Of a stretch of 64,000 nucleotides of DNA, positions 44,536 through 53,825 are shown one piece after another. A program made the position numbers and the translations under genes. This DNA comes from Acetobacteraceae bacterium (GTDB lineage: Bacteria; Pseudomonadota; Alphaproteobacteria; Acetobacterales; Acetobacteraceae), in assembly GCA_030041375.1 (NCBI GenBank), contig JASHOA010000022.1, positions 42,894-106,893 of the forward strand. Reading direction: 5' to 3'. How positions within the stretch are numbered: the first letter of the stretch is position 1; each line of letters starts with the position of its first letter. A model generated the notes under the pieces. The model did no database searches. It saw only the letters and a list, made by a program, of their open reading frames with translations, and was not told the origin of the DNA.

Positions 44536-45032
44536 GGCGGCACGGCGGGTGAAGTTGTTCCGGCAGCAGGCGGGGCGATCGGGGTCTCCGTAACCGCATT
44601 CGAGCCGGCCTGATTGGACCCGACGGGGTTCGGTGCGACGGGATCTGTTCCAACCTGGTTCTGGCTGACTGGGTTCGATCCGGCCGGATTTGGGCTGAGA
44701 GGAATGGGTTGCTGGCCAGCCGGAGCGGGCTGATTGGCGGCCGGCATCGGGCCGGGTGGCTCGGAGGTGGCCCCGGCCTCAGAATTGTTCCAGGGCGGGC
44801 TGCCGAGATTGAGTTTCTCGGGACTCGTGTTGACGGCGGTGAGTGCGCCGGCTCCGGCGCCGATCGCAGCTCCGATCACCACCCCGACCGGGCCACCGAC
44901 GATCCCGATGGCGCCGCCGGTGGCGGCACCGGTGGCCATGCCGCCTTCGGTGCGGCCGGGTTGCGACGTGCCGCAGCCGCCGAGCAGGCCGACGAGGCCG
45001 ATCATGGGGCCGATCATCAGGATGGAGCGCAT
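44529..45032 (-). CDS. Small lipoprotein with glycine-zipper and Asn-Pro-rich tail
   Basis: 167 residues. Signal peptide [20 protein letters not shown] ends in a lipobox (LGGC), so it is likely lipid-anchored. Residues about 35-60 are a glycine-zipper ([20 protein letters not shown]), as in outer membrane lipoproteins of the SlyB/17-kDa kind. The C-terminal half is low complexity with repeated short units such as [20 protein letters not shown]. The extended frame upstream (to 45149) lacks a leader. It ends inside the 3' end of lexA by seven bases. Confidence 0.75.
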   Translation of the reverse strand: MRSILMIGPMIGLVGLLGGCGTSQPGRTEGGMATGAATGGAIGIVGGPVGVVIGAAIGAGAGALTAVNTSPEKLNLGSPPWNNSEAGATSEPPGPMPAANQPAPAGQQPIPLSPNPAGSNPVSQNQVGTDPVAPNPVGSNQAGSNAVTETPIAPPAAGTTSPAVPPQ

Positions 45033-45210
45033 TCCTGTTCTCCCCGAGTCGCGGGCGGATTCTATACCGGATCCACTTAGACCGGTGCGACGTATTGCAA
45101 GTGGGGGGCACGGCTTGAACGGTTCATTCTGGCGGGCGACAATCCACACCCCACCCGCTGCTTTCGACCGGGCGATCCTGTCTCGGCCCGGAGAGCCATG
45201 AGGATCTGCA

Positions 45211-46506
45211 ATGCAAAATCCGCCTCGTCATCCCGAAACGCTTGCCTTGCACGCCGGCTGGCGTGCGGATCCGGAAACCGGCTCGGTTGCCGTGCCGATC
45301 CACCAGACGACCTCGTATCAGTTCAAAAGCCCCGAACATGCAGCGAACCTGTTCGCGCTGAAGGAGCTTGGGAACATCTATACGCGGATCATGAACCCGA
45401 CGACGGCGGTGCTCGAAGAGCGGCTGGCGGCGATCGAAGGTGGTGTTGCCGCGCTCGCCACCGCCTCGGGCCAGGCGGCCACGGCGTTTTCGGTGCAGAA
45501 CCTTGCCCGCGCCGGGGACAATATCGTTTCCTCGACGGATTTGTACGGCGGCACCTGGAACATGTTCGCCAACACGCTGAAGGACCAGGGGATCGAGGCC
45601 CGCTTCGTCGATCCGGCGGATCCCGAGAATTTCCGCCGTGCGACCGATGCAAAAACCCGCGCCTATTACGCGGAGACGCTGCCGAATCCGAAGCTTTCGG
45701 TGTTTCCGATCGGCGAGGTGGCAGCGATCGGGCGGCCGCTCGGCATTCCGCTGATCATGGACAATACGGCTGCGCCGATCATCTGCCGGCCGCTCGACCA
45801 TGGCGCGGCCGTGGTGATGTATTCGACAACGAAATATATCGGCGGGCACGGCAATTCGATCGGCGGCGCGGTGGTGGACGGGGGGAATTTCGACTGGGCT
45901 TCGCACAAGGAGCGCCAGCCGCTGTTGAACACGCCGGATCCGAGCTATCATGGTGCGGTGTGGACCGAGGCGGTGAAGCCGCTTGGGCCGATCGCCTACA
46001 TCATCCGCATGCGGGTGGTGCTGCTGCGCGATCTCGGCGCGGCGCTTTCGCCCTTCAACGCGTTCCTGATCATCCAGGGCCTGGAAACGCTGCCGCTACG
46101 CATCGAGCGGCATTGCGCGAATACCGAGAAGGTGGCGACGTTCCTGGCCGGACGCAAAGGGGTGACCCGCGTCATCCATCCCCGGTACAACGGTGCGGCG
46201 GCAAAAGCGCTGGCGGAGCGTTACCTCAGCGGCGGCTTTGGCGGATTGCTCGGCTTCGAGCTGGCGGGCGGGATGGAGGCGGGCAGGCGCTTCATCTCGG
46301 CGCTGAAGATGTTCTATCACGTCGCCAATATTGGCGACGCGAGGAGCCTCGCCATCCACCCGGCATCGACGACGCACTCGCAGCTTTCGCCTGCCGAGCA
46401 GGCCGCGACCGGAGTATCGGATGGATATGTGCGGCTTTCGATCGGCATCGAGCATATCGACGACATCCTGGCCGACATCGAGCAGGCGCTCGATCAGGCA
46501 ATCTGA
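45211..46506 (+). CDS. metY: O-acetylhomoserine sulfhydrylase (aminocarboxypropyltransferase)
   Basis: 431 residues of the Cys/Met PLP family. PLP-site Lys in YSTTKYIGGHGNSIGGAVVD, N-terminal HPETLALHAGWRADPETGS and TSYQFKSPEHAANLFAL-type signature, C-terminal FYHVANIGDARSLAIHPAS-type segment. It uses sulfide or methanethiol with O-acetylhomoserine to make homocysteine or methionine. I looked for a SAM riboswitch in the 178-base leader and saw none. DUF1223 follows 34 bases downstream. Confidence 0.93.
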   Translation: MQNPPRHPETLALHAGWRADPETGSVAVPIHQTTSYQFKSPEHAANLFALKELGNIYTRIMNPTTAVLEERLAAIEGGVAALATASGQAATAFSVQNLARAGDNIVSSTDLYGGTWNMFANTLKDQGIEARFVDPADPENFRRATDAKTRAYYAETLPNPKLSVFPIGEVAAIGRPLGIPLIMDNTAAPIICRPLDHGAAVVMYSTTKYIGGHGNSIGGAVVDGGNFDWASHKERQPLLNTPDPSYHGAVWTEAVKPLGPIAYIIRMRVVLLRDLGAALSPFNAFLIIQGLETLPLRIERHCANTEKVATFLAGRKGVTRVIHPRYNGAAAKALAERYLSGGFGGLLGFELAGGMEAGRRFISALKMFYHVANIGDARSLAIHPASTTHSQLSPAEQAATGVSDGYVRLSIGIEHIDDILADIEQALDQAI

Positions 46507-46540
46507 GCCGGGCGCGGGCGTCGCTGGAGGAAAGCGTTCG

Positions 46541-47215
46541 ATGATTCGCTGGCTTTTCCTCGCTCTCCTGCTTCTGCCCACAGCGGCGCTGGCGCGGCCG
46601 GTCGTTCTGGAGCTCTACACCTCCGAGGCATGCTCCGACTGCCCGCCCGCCGATCGATTGCTCGGACGACTGAAGACTGCGGAGAAGGACCTGCTGGCGC
46701 TCGACCTGCACGTCACATACTTCAATGATACCGGCTGGACGGATCCCTACTCGCTGAACGCGGCGACCGAACGGCAGGAATGGTATGCGGGGATCGGACG
46801 ATCCGAGGAGGTGTACACTCCCGAGGCGGTGGTGGACGGGAAAACGCAGTTCGTCGGGTCGGATCGACCGGATATTGTTCGCGCGATTGCTGAAGCGCGT
46901 CGCGTCGCGGCACGGAATGCAGTGCCGCTCACGATGACGGTGGCAGGAGACAGGGTTCGGGTGGCGGTAGGCCGCGGCAGCGGCGTGGCGCGCATCTGGC
47001 TGTTCGGGTTCGACGACATGCACACGACCCATATCGGCGGCGGCGAGAATATCGGCGCCACCCTCACCGAAGTGAACGTGGTCCGTTCGATTACGTCGCT
47101 TGGCACCTGGAACGGCAACGGGGCAAGTTTCGGGGCGGGGCGGCCGCGGGGCGAACATCTGGCGGTGGTGCTGCAGAAGGATGACGGAAGCATTCTCGGC
47201 GCCGCAGCGGATTGA
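46541..47215 (+). CDS. Exported DUF1223 protein, thioredoxin-like fold
   Basis: 224 residues. Signal peptide IRWLFLALLLLPTAALARP with likely cleavage after ALA. The mature N-terminus VVLELYTSEACSDCPPADRL has a CxxC resembling a thioredoxin motif, followed by the family segment HVTYFNDTGWTDPYS and RSEEVYTPEAVVDGKTQFVG. The function is not known. It follows metY and its 3' end overlaps the start of the phosphorylase-like gene by 35 bases. Confidence 0.82.
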   Translation: MIRWLFLALLLLPTAALARPVVLELYTSEACSDCPPADRLLGRLKTAEKDLLALDLHVTYFNDTGWTDPYSLNAATERQEWYAGIGRSEEVYTPEAVVDGKTQFVGSDRPDIVRAIAEARRVAARNAVPLTMTVAGDRVRVAVGRGSGVARIWLFGFDDMHTTHIGGGENIGATLTEVNVVRSITSLGTWNGNGASFGAGRPRGEHLAVVLQKDDGSILGAAAD

Positions 47216-48050
47216 GGGACGCGAAGCCTTCTCTGCGCCCCTGCTCGCCGCCAAGGAGTACGGCGCGCCATCGGTGTTCCAGGTGCGGAATCTTCTGCGC
47301 GAAGCGCGGCGGCAGAAGCGACTTGCGGAAGCGCCGGTCCCGCCCATCTGCCTGCTCGACCCGGACGGCGATGTGGTGCGGCGCTTGAGCGAAAGCGGCC
47401 GCGGCGAGCGGAGCCCGAACTGGGCCTGCTATCACACGGATCTGGTCGCGTTCAGGCATGCCGGGAAGAGCATGGGTGCCATCGGGCGCGCTGTGGGCGC
47501 GGCGTTCGCGGTGCTGGTGGCGGAACAACTCTTCGCTTCGGGCTGCGAACTCCTGGTGAGTGTGACCTCTGCCGGCCGCCTGGCACCGGCTCAGCCGGAT
47601 GCGAGCTTCATGCTGATCGAGCGGGCGCTGCGCGACGAGGGCACGAGCTATCACTATGTGGCGCCGGCGCCGTTCTCGCGAATCGAGCCGGCGTTGGGCG
47701 AGGCGGTAGGAGTGGCACTCGATCGGTGCGGGCGTAAGGTTCTCCGTGGTGGCACCTGGACGACCGATGCACCGTTCCGCGAGACGGAGGGCGCGATTGC
47801 ACGGGCGCTAGGGCTCGGGCTGATCGGGGTCGAGATGGAGGCGGCGGCGCTTTATGCGTTCGCCACTGCGCGCGCCCGCCCGGTGATCTGTTTCGCGCAT
47901 CTGACCAATGAAATGGCGCAGGTGGCGGGCGATTTCGAGAAAGGCGAGGACGAGGGATTGCAGGACGTGCTGGCGATTCTGGCCGCCTGCGGTGCGGCGT
48001 GGGAAGGGCTTGGGAACGGGCTCGATCACCGGAAAGAAGAGGAGCGCTGA
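47181..48050 (+). CDS. Nucleoside phosphorylase-like protein (PNP/UDP family)
   Basis: 289 residues. The PNP_UDP signature is visible in LGLIGVEMEAAALYAFATAR with the substrate-contact MEAAAL, plus LLVSVTSAGRLAPAQ and GTWTTDAPFRET. Family members split nucleosides by phosphate. The N-terminal 60 residues (FSAPLLAAKEYGAPSVF) are longer than in the bacterial uridine phosphorylases. The ATG at 47181 was chosen; it overlaps the DUF1223 gene by 35 bases. The DoxX gene starts 3 bases after its stop. Confidence 0.72.
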   Translation: MTEAFSAPQRIEGREAFSAPLLAAKEYGAPSVFQVRNLLREARRQKRLAEAPVPPICLLDPDGDVVRRLSESGRGERSPNWACYHTDLVAFRHAGKSMGAIGRAVGAAFAVLVAEQLFASGCELLVSVTSAGRLAPAQPDASFMLIERALRDEGTSYHYVAPAPFSRIEPALGEAVGVALDRCGRKVLRGGTWTTDAPFRETEGAIARALGLGLIGVEMEAAALYAFATARARPVICFAHLTNEMAQVAGDFEKGEDEGLQDVLAILAACGAAWEGLGNGLDHRKEEER

Positions 48051-48053
48051 GCG

Positions 48054-48665
48054 ATGCCGCCCAATCCCGTTCACGATGCGATCGTGTTTCTGACCAAGGG
48101 CGGCTACCTTGCTGCCGGCAACCGATCATTCATTGTCGCCTACTGGGTTTTACTAGCGGTCGCGGCGGTCGGGGCGCTTGCTGCCTGGCGGCGGGATCGC
48201 GGGCAGCGCAGCACGCGGGCGCTCGGCCTCCTGGCTCTCCGCGTGCTCACGGGGACGATGTGGTGGGAGCAGTCGCTGTGGAAGATTCCGCCGCATTTCG
48301 GCGGATTGATCTACTGGATGAAAGAGGAGGTTGCGCACGCTGCGGTGCCGCTGCAGGCGACGCTGGTGCGGGTTGTCGTGCTGCCGAATATCGGCACTTT
48401 CGGACCCCTCGTTTATGCGATCGAGGCGCTGATCGGGGTCTCGCTGATCATCGGGCTGTTCACACGGCTCGGCGCCATCCTCGGGACCCTGATGGCGCTC
48501 AATCTGTGGCTTGGCCTCTATTCGGCACCCGGGGAGTGGCCTTGGACCTATTTCTTCCTGATCACCATCATGGGCCTCTACTGCATCGACCCGCCGGGGC
48601 GGGTACTGGGATGGGATGCGTTGAGGCGGCGGGCGGGTGCGGGCCGCATCGGCATCCTTGGCTGA
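48054..48665 (+). CDS. DoxX/DoxD-like membrane protein
   Basis: 203 residues, about four membrane helices. LALRVLTGTMWWEQSLWKIP near residue 65, LVYAIEALIGVSLIIGLFTR and LGAILGTLMALNLWLGLYSA are the DoxX-type helices. DoxX proteins are quinone-linked or redox membrane proteins of mostly unknown role. The gene starts the tightly packed run that continues through ALA synthase. Confidence 0.8.
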   Translation: MPPNPVHDAIVFLTKGGYLAAGNRSFIVAYWVLLAVAAVGALAAWRRDRGQRSTRALGLLALRVLTGTMWWEQSLWKIPPHFGGLIYWMKEEVAHAAVPLQATLVRVVVLPNIGTFGPLVYAIEALIGVSLIIGLFTRLGAILGTLMALNLWLGLYSAPGEWPWTYFFLITIMGLYCIDPPGRVLGWDALRRRAGAGRIGILG

Positions 48666-48696
48666 CCAATCCGAGCCGCCGGCATCGCGGATAGCG

Positions 48697-49401
48697 ATGG
48701 CGGTGATGGCCAAGGCACCGCGCGAAGGGGTGGTGAAGACGCGGCTGACGCCGCCGCTTGCTCCAGCGGCGGCGGTTGCGCTCAGCGAGAGCTTTCTTGC
48801 CGATGTGACGGAGAAGATTCGCGAGGCAGCGCGGGCGGCGCCGATCAGCCCCTTCGTCGCCTACGCACCGACTGGGGCAGAGGCCCGTTTTGCCGGCGTT
48901 GTCGCGCCGGGAACACGGTTCGTGCTGGCGGATGGCGAGGCGATCAGAGAGGCTGGCATTTCCGGAATCGGACGCGGCCTTTTCCAGGCGACAGCGAGCC
49001 TGCTCGGAAATGGCTTCGCCGGCGCCTGCATGGTGAGCGCGGACGCCCCGAGCCTGCCGGTCGCGGTGCTTTCCGAGGCGGCCCTGGCATTGGCGCGCGA
49101 AGGAGACCGGATGGTGCTCGGGCCGGCGGAGGACGGCGGCTATTATCTGATCGGACTGAAGATGCTCCATCGGAGGATATTCCAGGACATCGCCTGGAGC
49201 AGCGAAACGGTGGCGAAAGAGACCACGGCACGGGCGCAGGAGATCGGGCTGCCGGTGGTCCTGTTGCGTTATTGGTACGATGTCGATGACGAGGCTACGC
49301 TGCGCCGCCTCTCTGGCGCTCTCGATGCCGGAACGGAACGGGCGCCGGCGACCAGGGCGTGCCTGGCGCGGCTTGGGGTTGTGGGCCGGGAAACAGAATG
49401 A
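48697..49401 (+). CDS. TIGR04282-type glycosyltransferase (rSAM/selenodomain-associated transferase 1 family)
   Basis: 234 residues. MAKAPREGVVKTRLTPPL, GACMVSADAPSLP and LGPAEDGGYYLIGL are characteristic of this nucleotidyltransferase-like family, which recurs beside radical SAM genes. The donor and acceptor are unknown. The ATG at 48697 fits the family start; a TTG at 48658 would overlap the DoxX gene. It overlaps the following membrane gene (ATGA). Confidence 0.82.
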   Translation: MAVMAKAPREGVVKTRLTPPLAPAAAVALSESFLADVTEKIREAARAAPISPFVAYAPTGAEARFAGVVAPGTRFVLADGEAIREAGISGIGRGLFQATASLLGNGFAGACMVSADAPSLPVAVLSEAALALAREGDRMVLGPAEDGGYYLIGLKMLHRRIFQDIAWSSETVAKETTARAQEIGLPVVLLRYWYDVDDEATLRRLSGALDAGTERAPATRACLARLGVVGRETE

Positions 49402-50759
49402 AACGCGGGGGTCGGGCAAGGGTTTTTGCCCTGGTCCTGATCGGGATCGGGCTGATCGGGCTCGATGCCGCGGCTCTCGGGCTGCATGTGCCGGGCCAGC
49501 ACGGAATCGGATCGGATCAGCTTCTTCGCCGATTCGTCTGGCTGATGATGCTGGAGATGGCACTGTACGCGGTGGCGGTTGTGATCGTGCTGCGCGCGGC
49601 GCTGCCGGCGCACTGCCTGGTGCTGATACTGGGCGGAGCGATTCTGATGCGCGGGCTTTTGCTGCTCAGCCCGCCTTTTCTGTCCACCGATCTCTATCGC
49701 TATGTCTGGGACGGGAGGGTGCAGAACGAGGGGATCAATCCCTATCGCTACCGGCCGGATGCGCCGGCGCTCGCCGGTCTCCGCGATCGGACGATCTATC
49801 CGGGCATCAACCGCAAGGACACTGCGCGGACCATTTATCCGCCATTTGCGGAGGCGATATATGCGCTGGCGGCGAGGCTGAGCCCGACCTTGCTCGGGAT
49901 GAAAGCGGTGATGACGGGGCTGGACCTGGTCGCCATCGCGGCCCTCCTTTCTCTGTTGCGGCGGGCCGGCCAGCCCTTGGCGAGAATCCTCATTTATGCG
50001 TGGCAGCCTTTGCCGATCTGGGAGTTCGCGGGCAACGGCCATGTCGATGCGATCGTCGCCGGCGCGGTGGCAGTGGCGTTGCTCGCGGCGGCGGCGGGCA
50101 GGCCGGCTGCATCGGCGGCTGCCTGGGCGGCTTCGGTGCTCGCCAAGTTCCTGCCGGCGGTGCTGTTGCCGGCGCTGTGGCGACCGCGCGGGTGGACGTT
50201 TCCCGTGCTGTCGGCAGCGATTGTCGTTGCTTTCTATGCGGCCTACGCGAGTGCCGGATGGCGTGTGTTCGGCTTTCTGCCGGGCTATGTCCGCGAGGAG
50301 GGCGTCACGAACGGGCTCGGCATCTTCTATCTGGAGATACTGGAGAGGCTGGTCCGGCTGCCGCCGTTCGCGGGGCGGGCTTATCTTGTCGTCATGGCGA
50401 TCGTGCTGGCGGGGCTCGGGTTTGCGATCTGGCGGCGGGCGTTGCCGGAGGATGCGGCGCCGCGCACGCGTAAGATGGCCGCCGATGTGGGGCTGCTTGC
50501 GACGGTGCTGATGCTGATTCTGACGCCGCACTATCCCTGGTATTTCGCCTGGCTGCTGGTGCCGCTTTGCATTGCGCCTTCCGCGGCTCAGCTCTATCTC
50601 CCGGCGGCTAGCTTCCTGCTTTATCTAGACCCGATTCATACCGATCTGCTATGGCCGGCCCTGATCTACGGCCCGTTCGCGGCCCTCGTGTTCATCGAGC
50701 TTGCCTGGCGGCGGCTCAATCGCGAACCGGGCGCTCTCGTCCGGAGGGCGATCGGATGA
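49398..50759 (+). CDS. Integral membrane glycosyltransferase, MptB/GT87-like
   Basis: 453 residues with about eleven membrane helices. The motif LSTDLYRYVWDGRVQNEGIN followed by PYRYRPDAPALAGLRD and INRKDTARTIYPPFAEAIYA resembles polyprenol-phosphate-mannose-dependent transferases; the acidic Asp in STDLYRYVWDGR would be catalytic. Both ends overlap neighbours by four bases (ATGA). The lipid-linked donor and acceptor are unknown. Confidence 0.75.
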   Translation: MKRGGRARVFALVLIGIGLIGLDAAALGLHVPGQHGIGSDQLLRRFVWLMMLEMALYAVAVVIVLRAALPAHCLVLILGGAILMRGLLLLSPPFLSTDLYRYVWDGRVQNEGINPYRYRPDAPALAGLRDRTIYPGINRKDTARTIYPPFAEAIYALAARLSPTLLGMKAVMTGLDLVAIAALLSLLRRAGQPLARILIYAWQPLPIWEFAGNGHVDAIVAGAVAVALLAAAAGRPAASAAAWAASVLAKFLPAVLLPALWRPRGWTFPVLSAAIVVAFYAAYASAGWRVFGFLPGYVREEGVTNGLGIFYLEILERLVRLPPFAGRAYLVVMAIVLAGLGFAIWRRALPEDAAPRTRKMAADVGLLATVLMLILTPHYPWYFAWLLVPLCIAPSAAQLYLPAASFLLYLDPIHTDLLWPALIYGPFAALVFIELAWRRLNREPGALVRRAIG

Positions 50760-51802
50760 ACACGACGATCGATCCCAGGCGTTATTTCGAAGCGGTTGCG
50801 AAAGAGCGCGGGAGGCTGGCGGAAGCGCCACCGGTCTGCCTCTATCTCGAGGTCACCAATCGCTGCAACCTGCTCTGCGAGACCTGCCCGCGCACGTTCG
50901 AGGCGCTCGAGCCACCGGCGGACATGAGCTACGAACTTTTCCTCCGCATCGTCGATCAGGTAGCGGGCCTCAAGCGCGCGGTGCTGCATGGAGTGGGAGA
51001 GCCGATGCTGGTGCGCGGGCTGCCGCGCATGATCCGTACCCTCAAGGAGCGTGGGGTTTATGTTCTTTTCAATACCAACGGAACGCTGCTCTCGCCGAAG
51101 CAGAGAGAGTGGCTGGTCGAAAGCCGGCTCGATGAGCTGAGGGTTTCGCTGGACGCGGCGGATCCGGCGGGTTTCCGCAAGGTGCGCGGGCGGGACTTTT
51201 TTGCGCGCATCGTCCGCAACGTTTCCGCGTTGGTCGAGTTCCAGAAACGGGCTGGCGCCGCAAAGCCAGCCGTTTCGCTGTGGCTCACGGGGCTTCGCGA
51301 GACGATCGCCGAACTGCCCCGGTTCGTCCAGCTTGCAGCAGACATGGGGGTGCGGGAGGTCTATTTGCAGCGGCTGGTGTTCGACGAGACTGGGCGCGGC
51401 CTGGCGCGGCCGGACCAGGCGCTGTTCGACCGGCTTCGCGCCGAGGACAATGCGGTGATCGGCGAGGCGACGGCGCTTGCTTCCAGGCTTGGCGTCAGGC
51501 TCGACGCATCGGGGGCGATGGAGCCGGGCCTCAGCCTCAGGCGTGGGAACGAGAGTGCACCGTGGTCGGCCTGCCGACGGCCGTGGTCGCTGATGTATTT
51601 CACGGCGAACGGACGGGCACTTCCCTGCTGCATTGCGCCGTTCGCGGCGCGCGATCATGCGGCCTACACACTGGGTGATGCGACGAAGGAGACGCTTGCT
51701 GAAATCTGGAACGGCCCGGCCTACCAGGAGTTTCGTGCCGCCCTGCTCGGTCCCGCACCGCCCCTGCCATGCCGGAACTGCGGCCTGCGCTGGAGCCTGT
51801 GA
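50756..51802 (+). CDS. Radical SAM protein with SPASM-type C-terminal cluster
   Basis: 348 residues. Radical SAM motif NRCNLLCETCPR (CxxxCxxC) near residues 38-46, GGE-like HGVGEPML, then a C-terminal extra-cluster region with CRRPWSL, LPCCIAPF and PLPCRNCGLRW. Such SPASM enzymes modify peptides, sugars or other small molecules. No precursor peptide gene was recognised near it. ATGA overlap with the upstream membrane transferase and GTGA with the GT2 gene link it to a glycosylation pathway. Confidence 0.85.
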   Translation: MNTTIDPRRYFEAVAKERGRLAEAPPVCLYLEVTNRCNLLCETCPRTFEALEPPADMSYELFLRIVDQVAGLKRAVLHGVGEPMLVRGLPRMIRTLKERGVYVLFNTNGTLLSPKQREWLVESRLDELRVSLDAADPAGFRKVRGRDFFARIVRNVSALVEFQKRAGAAKPAVSLWLTGLRETIAELPRFVQLAADMGVREVYLQRLVFDETGRGLARPDQALFDRLRAEDNAVIGEATALASRLGVRLDASGAMEPGLSLRRGNESAPWSACRRPWSLMYFTANGRALPCCIAPFAARDHAAYTLGDATKETLAEIWNGPAYQEFRAALLGPAPPLPCRNCGLRWSL

Positions 51803-52506
51803 GCGCGACCGCACGCACGGCGGTCGTCATTCCGACACTCAACGAGGCGGAGACGATCGCGGCGGTGATCGGCGAAATTCCGCGCGCGATTGCAGCCGAG
51901 ATCATCGTCGCTGACGGCGGCAGCCGCGACGGGACGGCCGAAGTGGCGCGGCGGGAGGGAGCGCGGGTGATCGCGATCGGCGGGGCGGGGTATGGGCGAG
52001 CCTGCCAGACGGGAGCGGAAGCGGCCGATGCACGGGCCGACATCATTGCATTCATCGACGGGGACGGGGCGGATAGGGGTGATCTGCTTGGGCGGCTGGT
52101 CGGCCCGATCGCAGCCGGGACGCATGATTTCGTACTCGCCTCGCGCACCCGGGGCGAACGCGAGCCGGGGGCGATGCTCTGGCACCAGGTGCTGGCGGGA
52201 CGGCTGGTCGGGGCGGTGATCGCCGCGCGGACGGGCGTCAGCTTCAGCGACATGTGCGCCTTTCGCGCGATCCGGCGCGATGCGCTGGCGGCACTCGGGA
52301 TGCGGGAGACGGGTTACGGCTGGAATGTCGAGATGCAAATCCGCGCCGCGCTGGCAGGGCTCAGGGTACTCGAGGTGCCGATGCCCTATCGGCGGCGCGC
52401 GGGCGGGCACTCGAAGGTTGCGGGTTCCTTGCGCGGGACCATCCGGGCGGGAGCGCGCATCCTGTTTGCCGTGTGGCGGCTGGCGGGGAGGGCCAGCTGC
52501 TTTTGA
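51799..52506 (+). CDS. Family 2 glycosyltransferase (DPM-like)
   Basis: 235 residues. GT-A fold with TAVVIPTLNEAETIAAVIGE, VADGGSRDGTAEVAR, the Asp-x-Asp metal site in FIDGDGADRGD and the C-terminal GYGWNVEMQIRAALAG-RVLEVP segment. It resembles dolichol-phosphate-mannose synthase-like polyprenol transferases. The GTG at 51799 is chosen for its GTGA overlap with the radical SAM gene; an ATG at 51769 would add ten residues. It could make the lipid-linked sugar used by the membrane transferase upstream. Confidence 0.82.
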   Translation: MSATARTAVVIPTLNEAETIAAVIGEIPRAIAAEIIVADGGSRDGTAEVARREGARVIAIGGAGYGRACQTGAEAADARADIIAFIDGDGADRGDLLGRLVGPIAAGTHDFVLASRTRGEREPGAMLWHQVLAGRLVGAVIAARTGVSFSDMCAFRAIRRDALAALGMRETGYGWNVEMQIRAALAGLRVLEVPMPYRRRAGGHSKVAGSLRGTIRAGARILFAVWRLAGRASCF

Positions 52507-52599
52507 GGGTCTGCGAGAGGAAGCCTTGTGTACTGCGATGCGTGCGCGTATGGGCATCTTCCTCTGCACGCCGAAGGGCGGGCCAGATGGAGCAGAGGC

Positions 52600-53811
52600 A
52601 TGGATTTCGAAGCGTTCTTCCAAAGCGAACTGGATGGTCTGCGCAAGGATGGGCGCTATCGGTATTTTGCCGAACTCGAGCGCCTGGCGGGGAAATTCCC
52701 GGCCGCACTCAAGCATGGCAGCAGCGGGTGCGCGCGGGTCACGGTCTGGTGTTCCAATGATTATCTCGGCATGGGCCAGCATCCGGCAGTGCTCAAGGCA
52801 ATGCACGAGGCGCTGGAGCGGTTCGGCGCCGGGGCCGGAGGAACGCGCAACATCGCCGGCACCAGCCCAGAGCACGTAGCGCTCGAAGCGGAGTTGGCGG
52901 CGCTGCACGGGAAGGAGGCAGCCCTGCTGTTCGGCTCGGGATACGTGGCGAACTGGACGACACTTGCCACGCTGGCCGCGCGCGTGCCGGGGATGGTGGT
53001 GGTTTCCGATTCCGCCAATCACGCCTCGATGATCGAGGGGATCCGACACAGCCGCGCCGAGCGGCGCATTTTCGCGCACAATGACGCTACAGATCTGCGC
53101 CGGCAGCTCGCGGCAATCGCCCCCGGGCGGCCGAAGCTGGTGGCATTCGAATCGGTCTATTCGATGGATGGCGACATCGCACCAATCGGAAATTTCCTCG
53201 ATATAGCAGAGGAATTCGACGCCCTGACCTATTGCGACGAAGTGCATGCGGTCGGGCTTTATGGCGCCGGCGGTGGCGGGATCGCCGAGCGCGAAGGGCT
53301 CGCGGATCGGATCGGGGTGATCGAGGGAACGCTCGCCAAGGCGTTCGGAGTGATCGGGGGCTACATCGCGGGCTCGACTGCGCTCTGTGACTTCGTGCGG
53401 AGCTTTGCTTCCGGCTTCATTTTCACGACCTCGCTGCCGCCGGCGATCGCCGCCGGAGCGCTGGCGGCAGTGCGGCACGTGAGGCGTGCCGGTGCGTTGC
53501 GCGAGAGGCTGCACGAGCGGGTGGCAACGGTACGGCAAAGGCTCGACGCGGCCGGCGTGCCGCACATGCGCAATCCGAGCCATATCGTGCCGGTGCCGGT
53601 GGGCGATGCGGCGCTCTGCAAGCGGATTTCTGATCTGCTGGTGCAGGAGCACGGCATCTATGTGCAGCCGATCAATTATCCGACGGTGCCGCGCGGGACG
53701 GAGCGGCTTCGGATCACGCCCTCGCCGCTGCATTCGGACGCCGACATCGAGCATCTGGCGGTAGCACTTTCGGCAATCTGGTCGGCGCTCGATCTGAGGC
53801 GGGCGGCATAA
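52600..53811 (+). CDS. hemA: 5-aminolevulinate synthase
   Basis: 403 residues, alpha-oxoamine synthase family. [18 protein letters not shown] near residue 85-100 carries the ALA-synthase-type Thr-Arg-Asn pattern; PLP Lys in [29 protein letters not shown] contributes the PLP-ring Asp. It condenses glycine and succinyl-CoA, the first step of tetrapyrrole synthesis in alphaproteobacteria. The gene follows the GT2 gene by 93 bases; whether it is part of that operon is unclear. Convergent with the chloride channel gene. Confidence 0.92.
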   Translation: MDFEAFFQSELDGLRKDGRYRYFAELERLAGKFPAALKHGSSGCARVTVWCSNDYLGMGQHPAVLKAMHEALERFGAGAGGTRNIAGTSPEHVALEAELAALHGKEAALLFGSGYVANWTTLATLAARVPGMVVVSDSANHASMIEGIRHSRAERRIFAHNDATDLRRQLAAIAPGRPKLVAFESVYSMDGDIAPIGNFLDIAEEFDALTYCDEVHAVGLYGAGGGGIAEREGLADRIGVIEGTLAKAFGVIGGYIAGSTALCDFVRSFASGFIFTTSLPPAIAAGALAAVRHVRRAGALRERLHERVATVRQRLDAAGVPHMRNPSHIVPVPVGDAALCKRISDLLVQEHGIYVQPINYPTVPRGTERLRITPSPLHSDADIEHLAVALSAIWSALDLRRAA

Positions 53812-53825
53812 CGCAACGCCGGCAC

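Noticed and set aside
45033..45210. SAM or SAH riboswitch in front of metY
   Set aside because: I could not find the conserved core of the SAM-II or other classes in this leader.
47181..48050. Hopanoid phosphorylase (HpnG) with the nearby radical SAM as a hopanoid pathway
   Set aside because: The protein is longer than HpnG, the radical SAM has a SPASM-type end unlike HpnH/HpnJ, and no squalene-hopene cyclase or hpn gene is near.
51721..53754. A 677-codon minus-strand frame opposite the GT2 and hemA genes
   Set aside because: Arg/His/Pro-rich shadow of two well supported genes.
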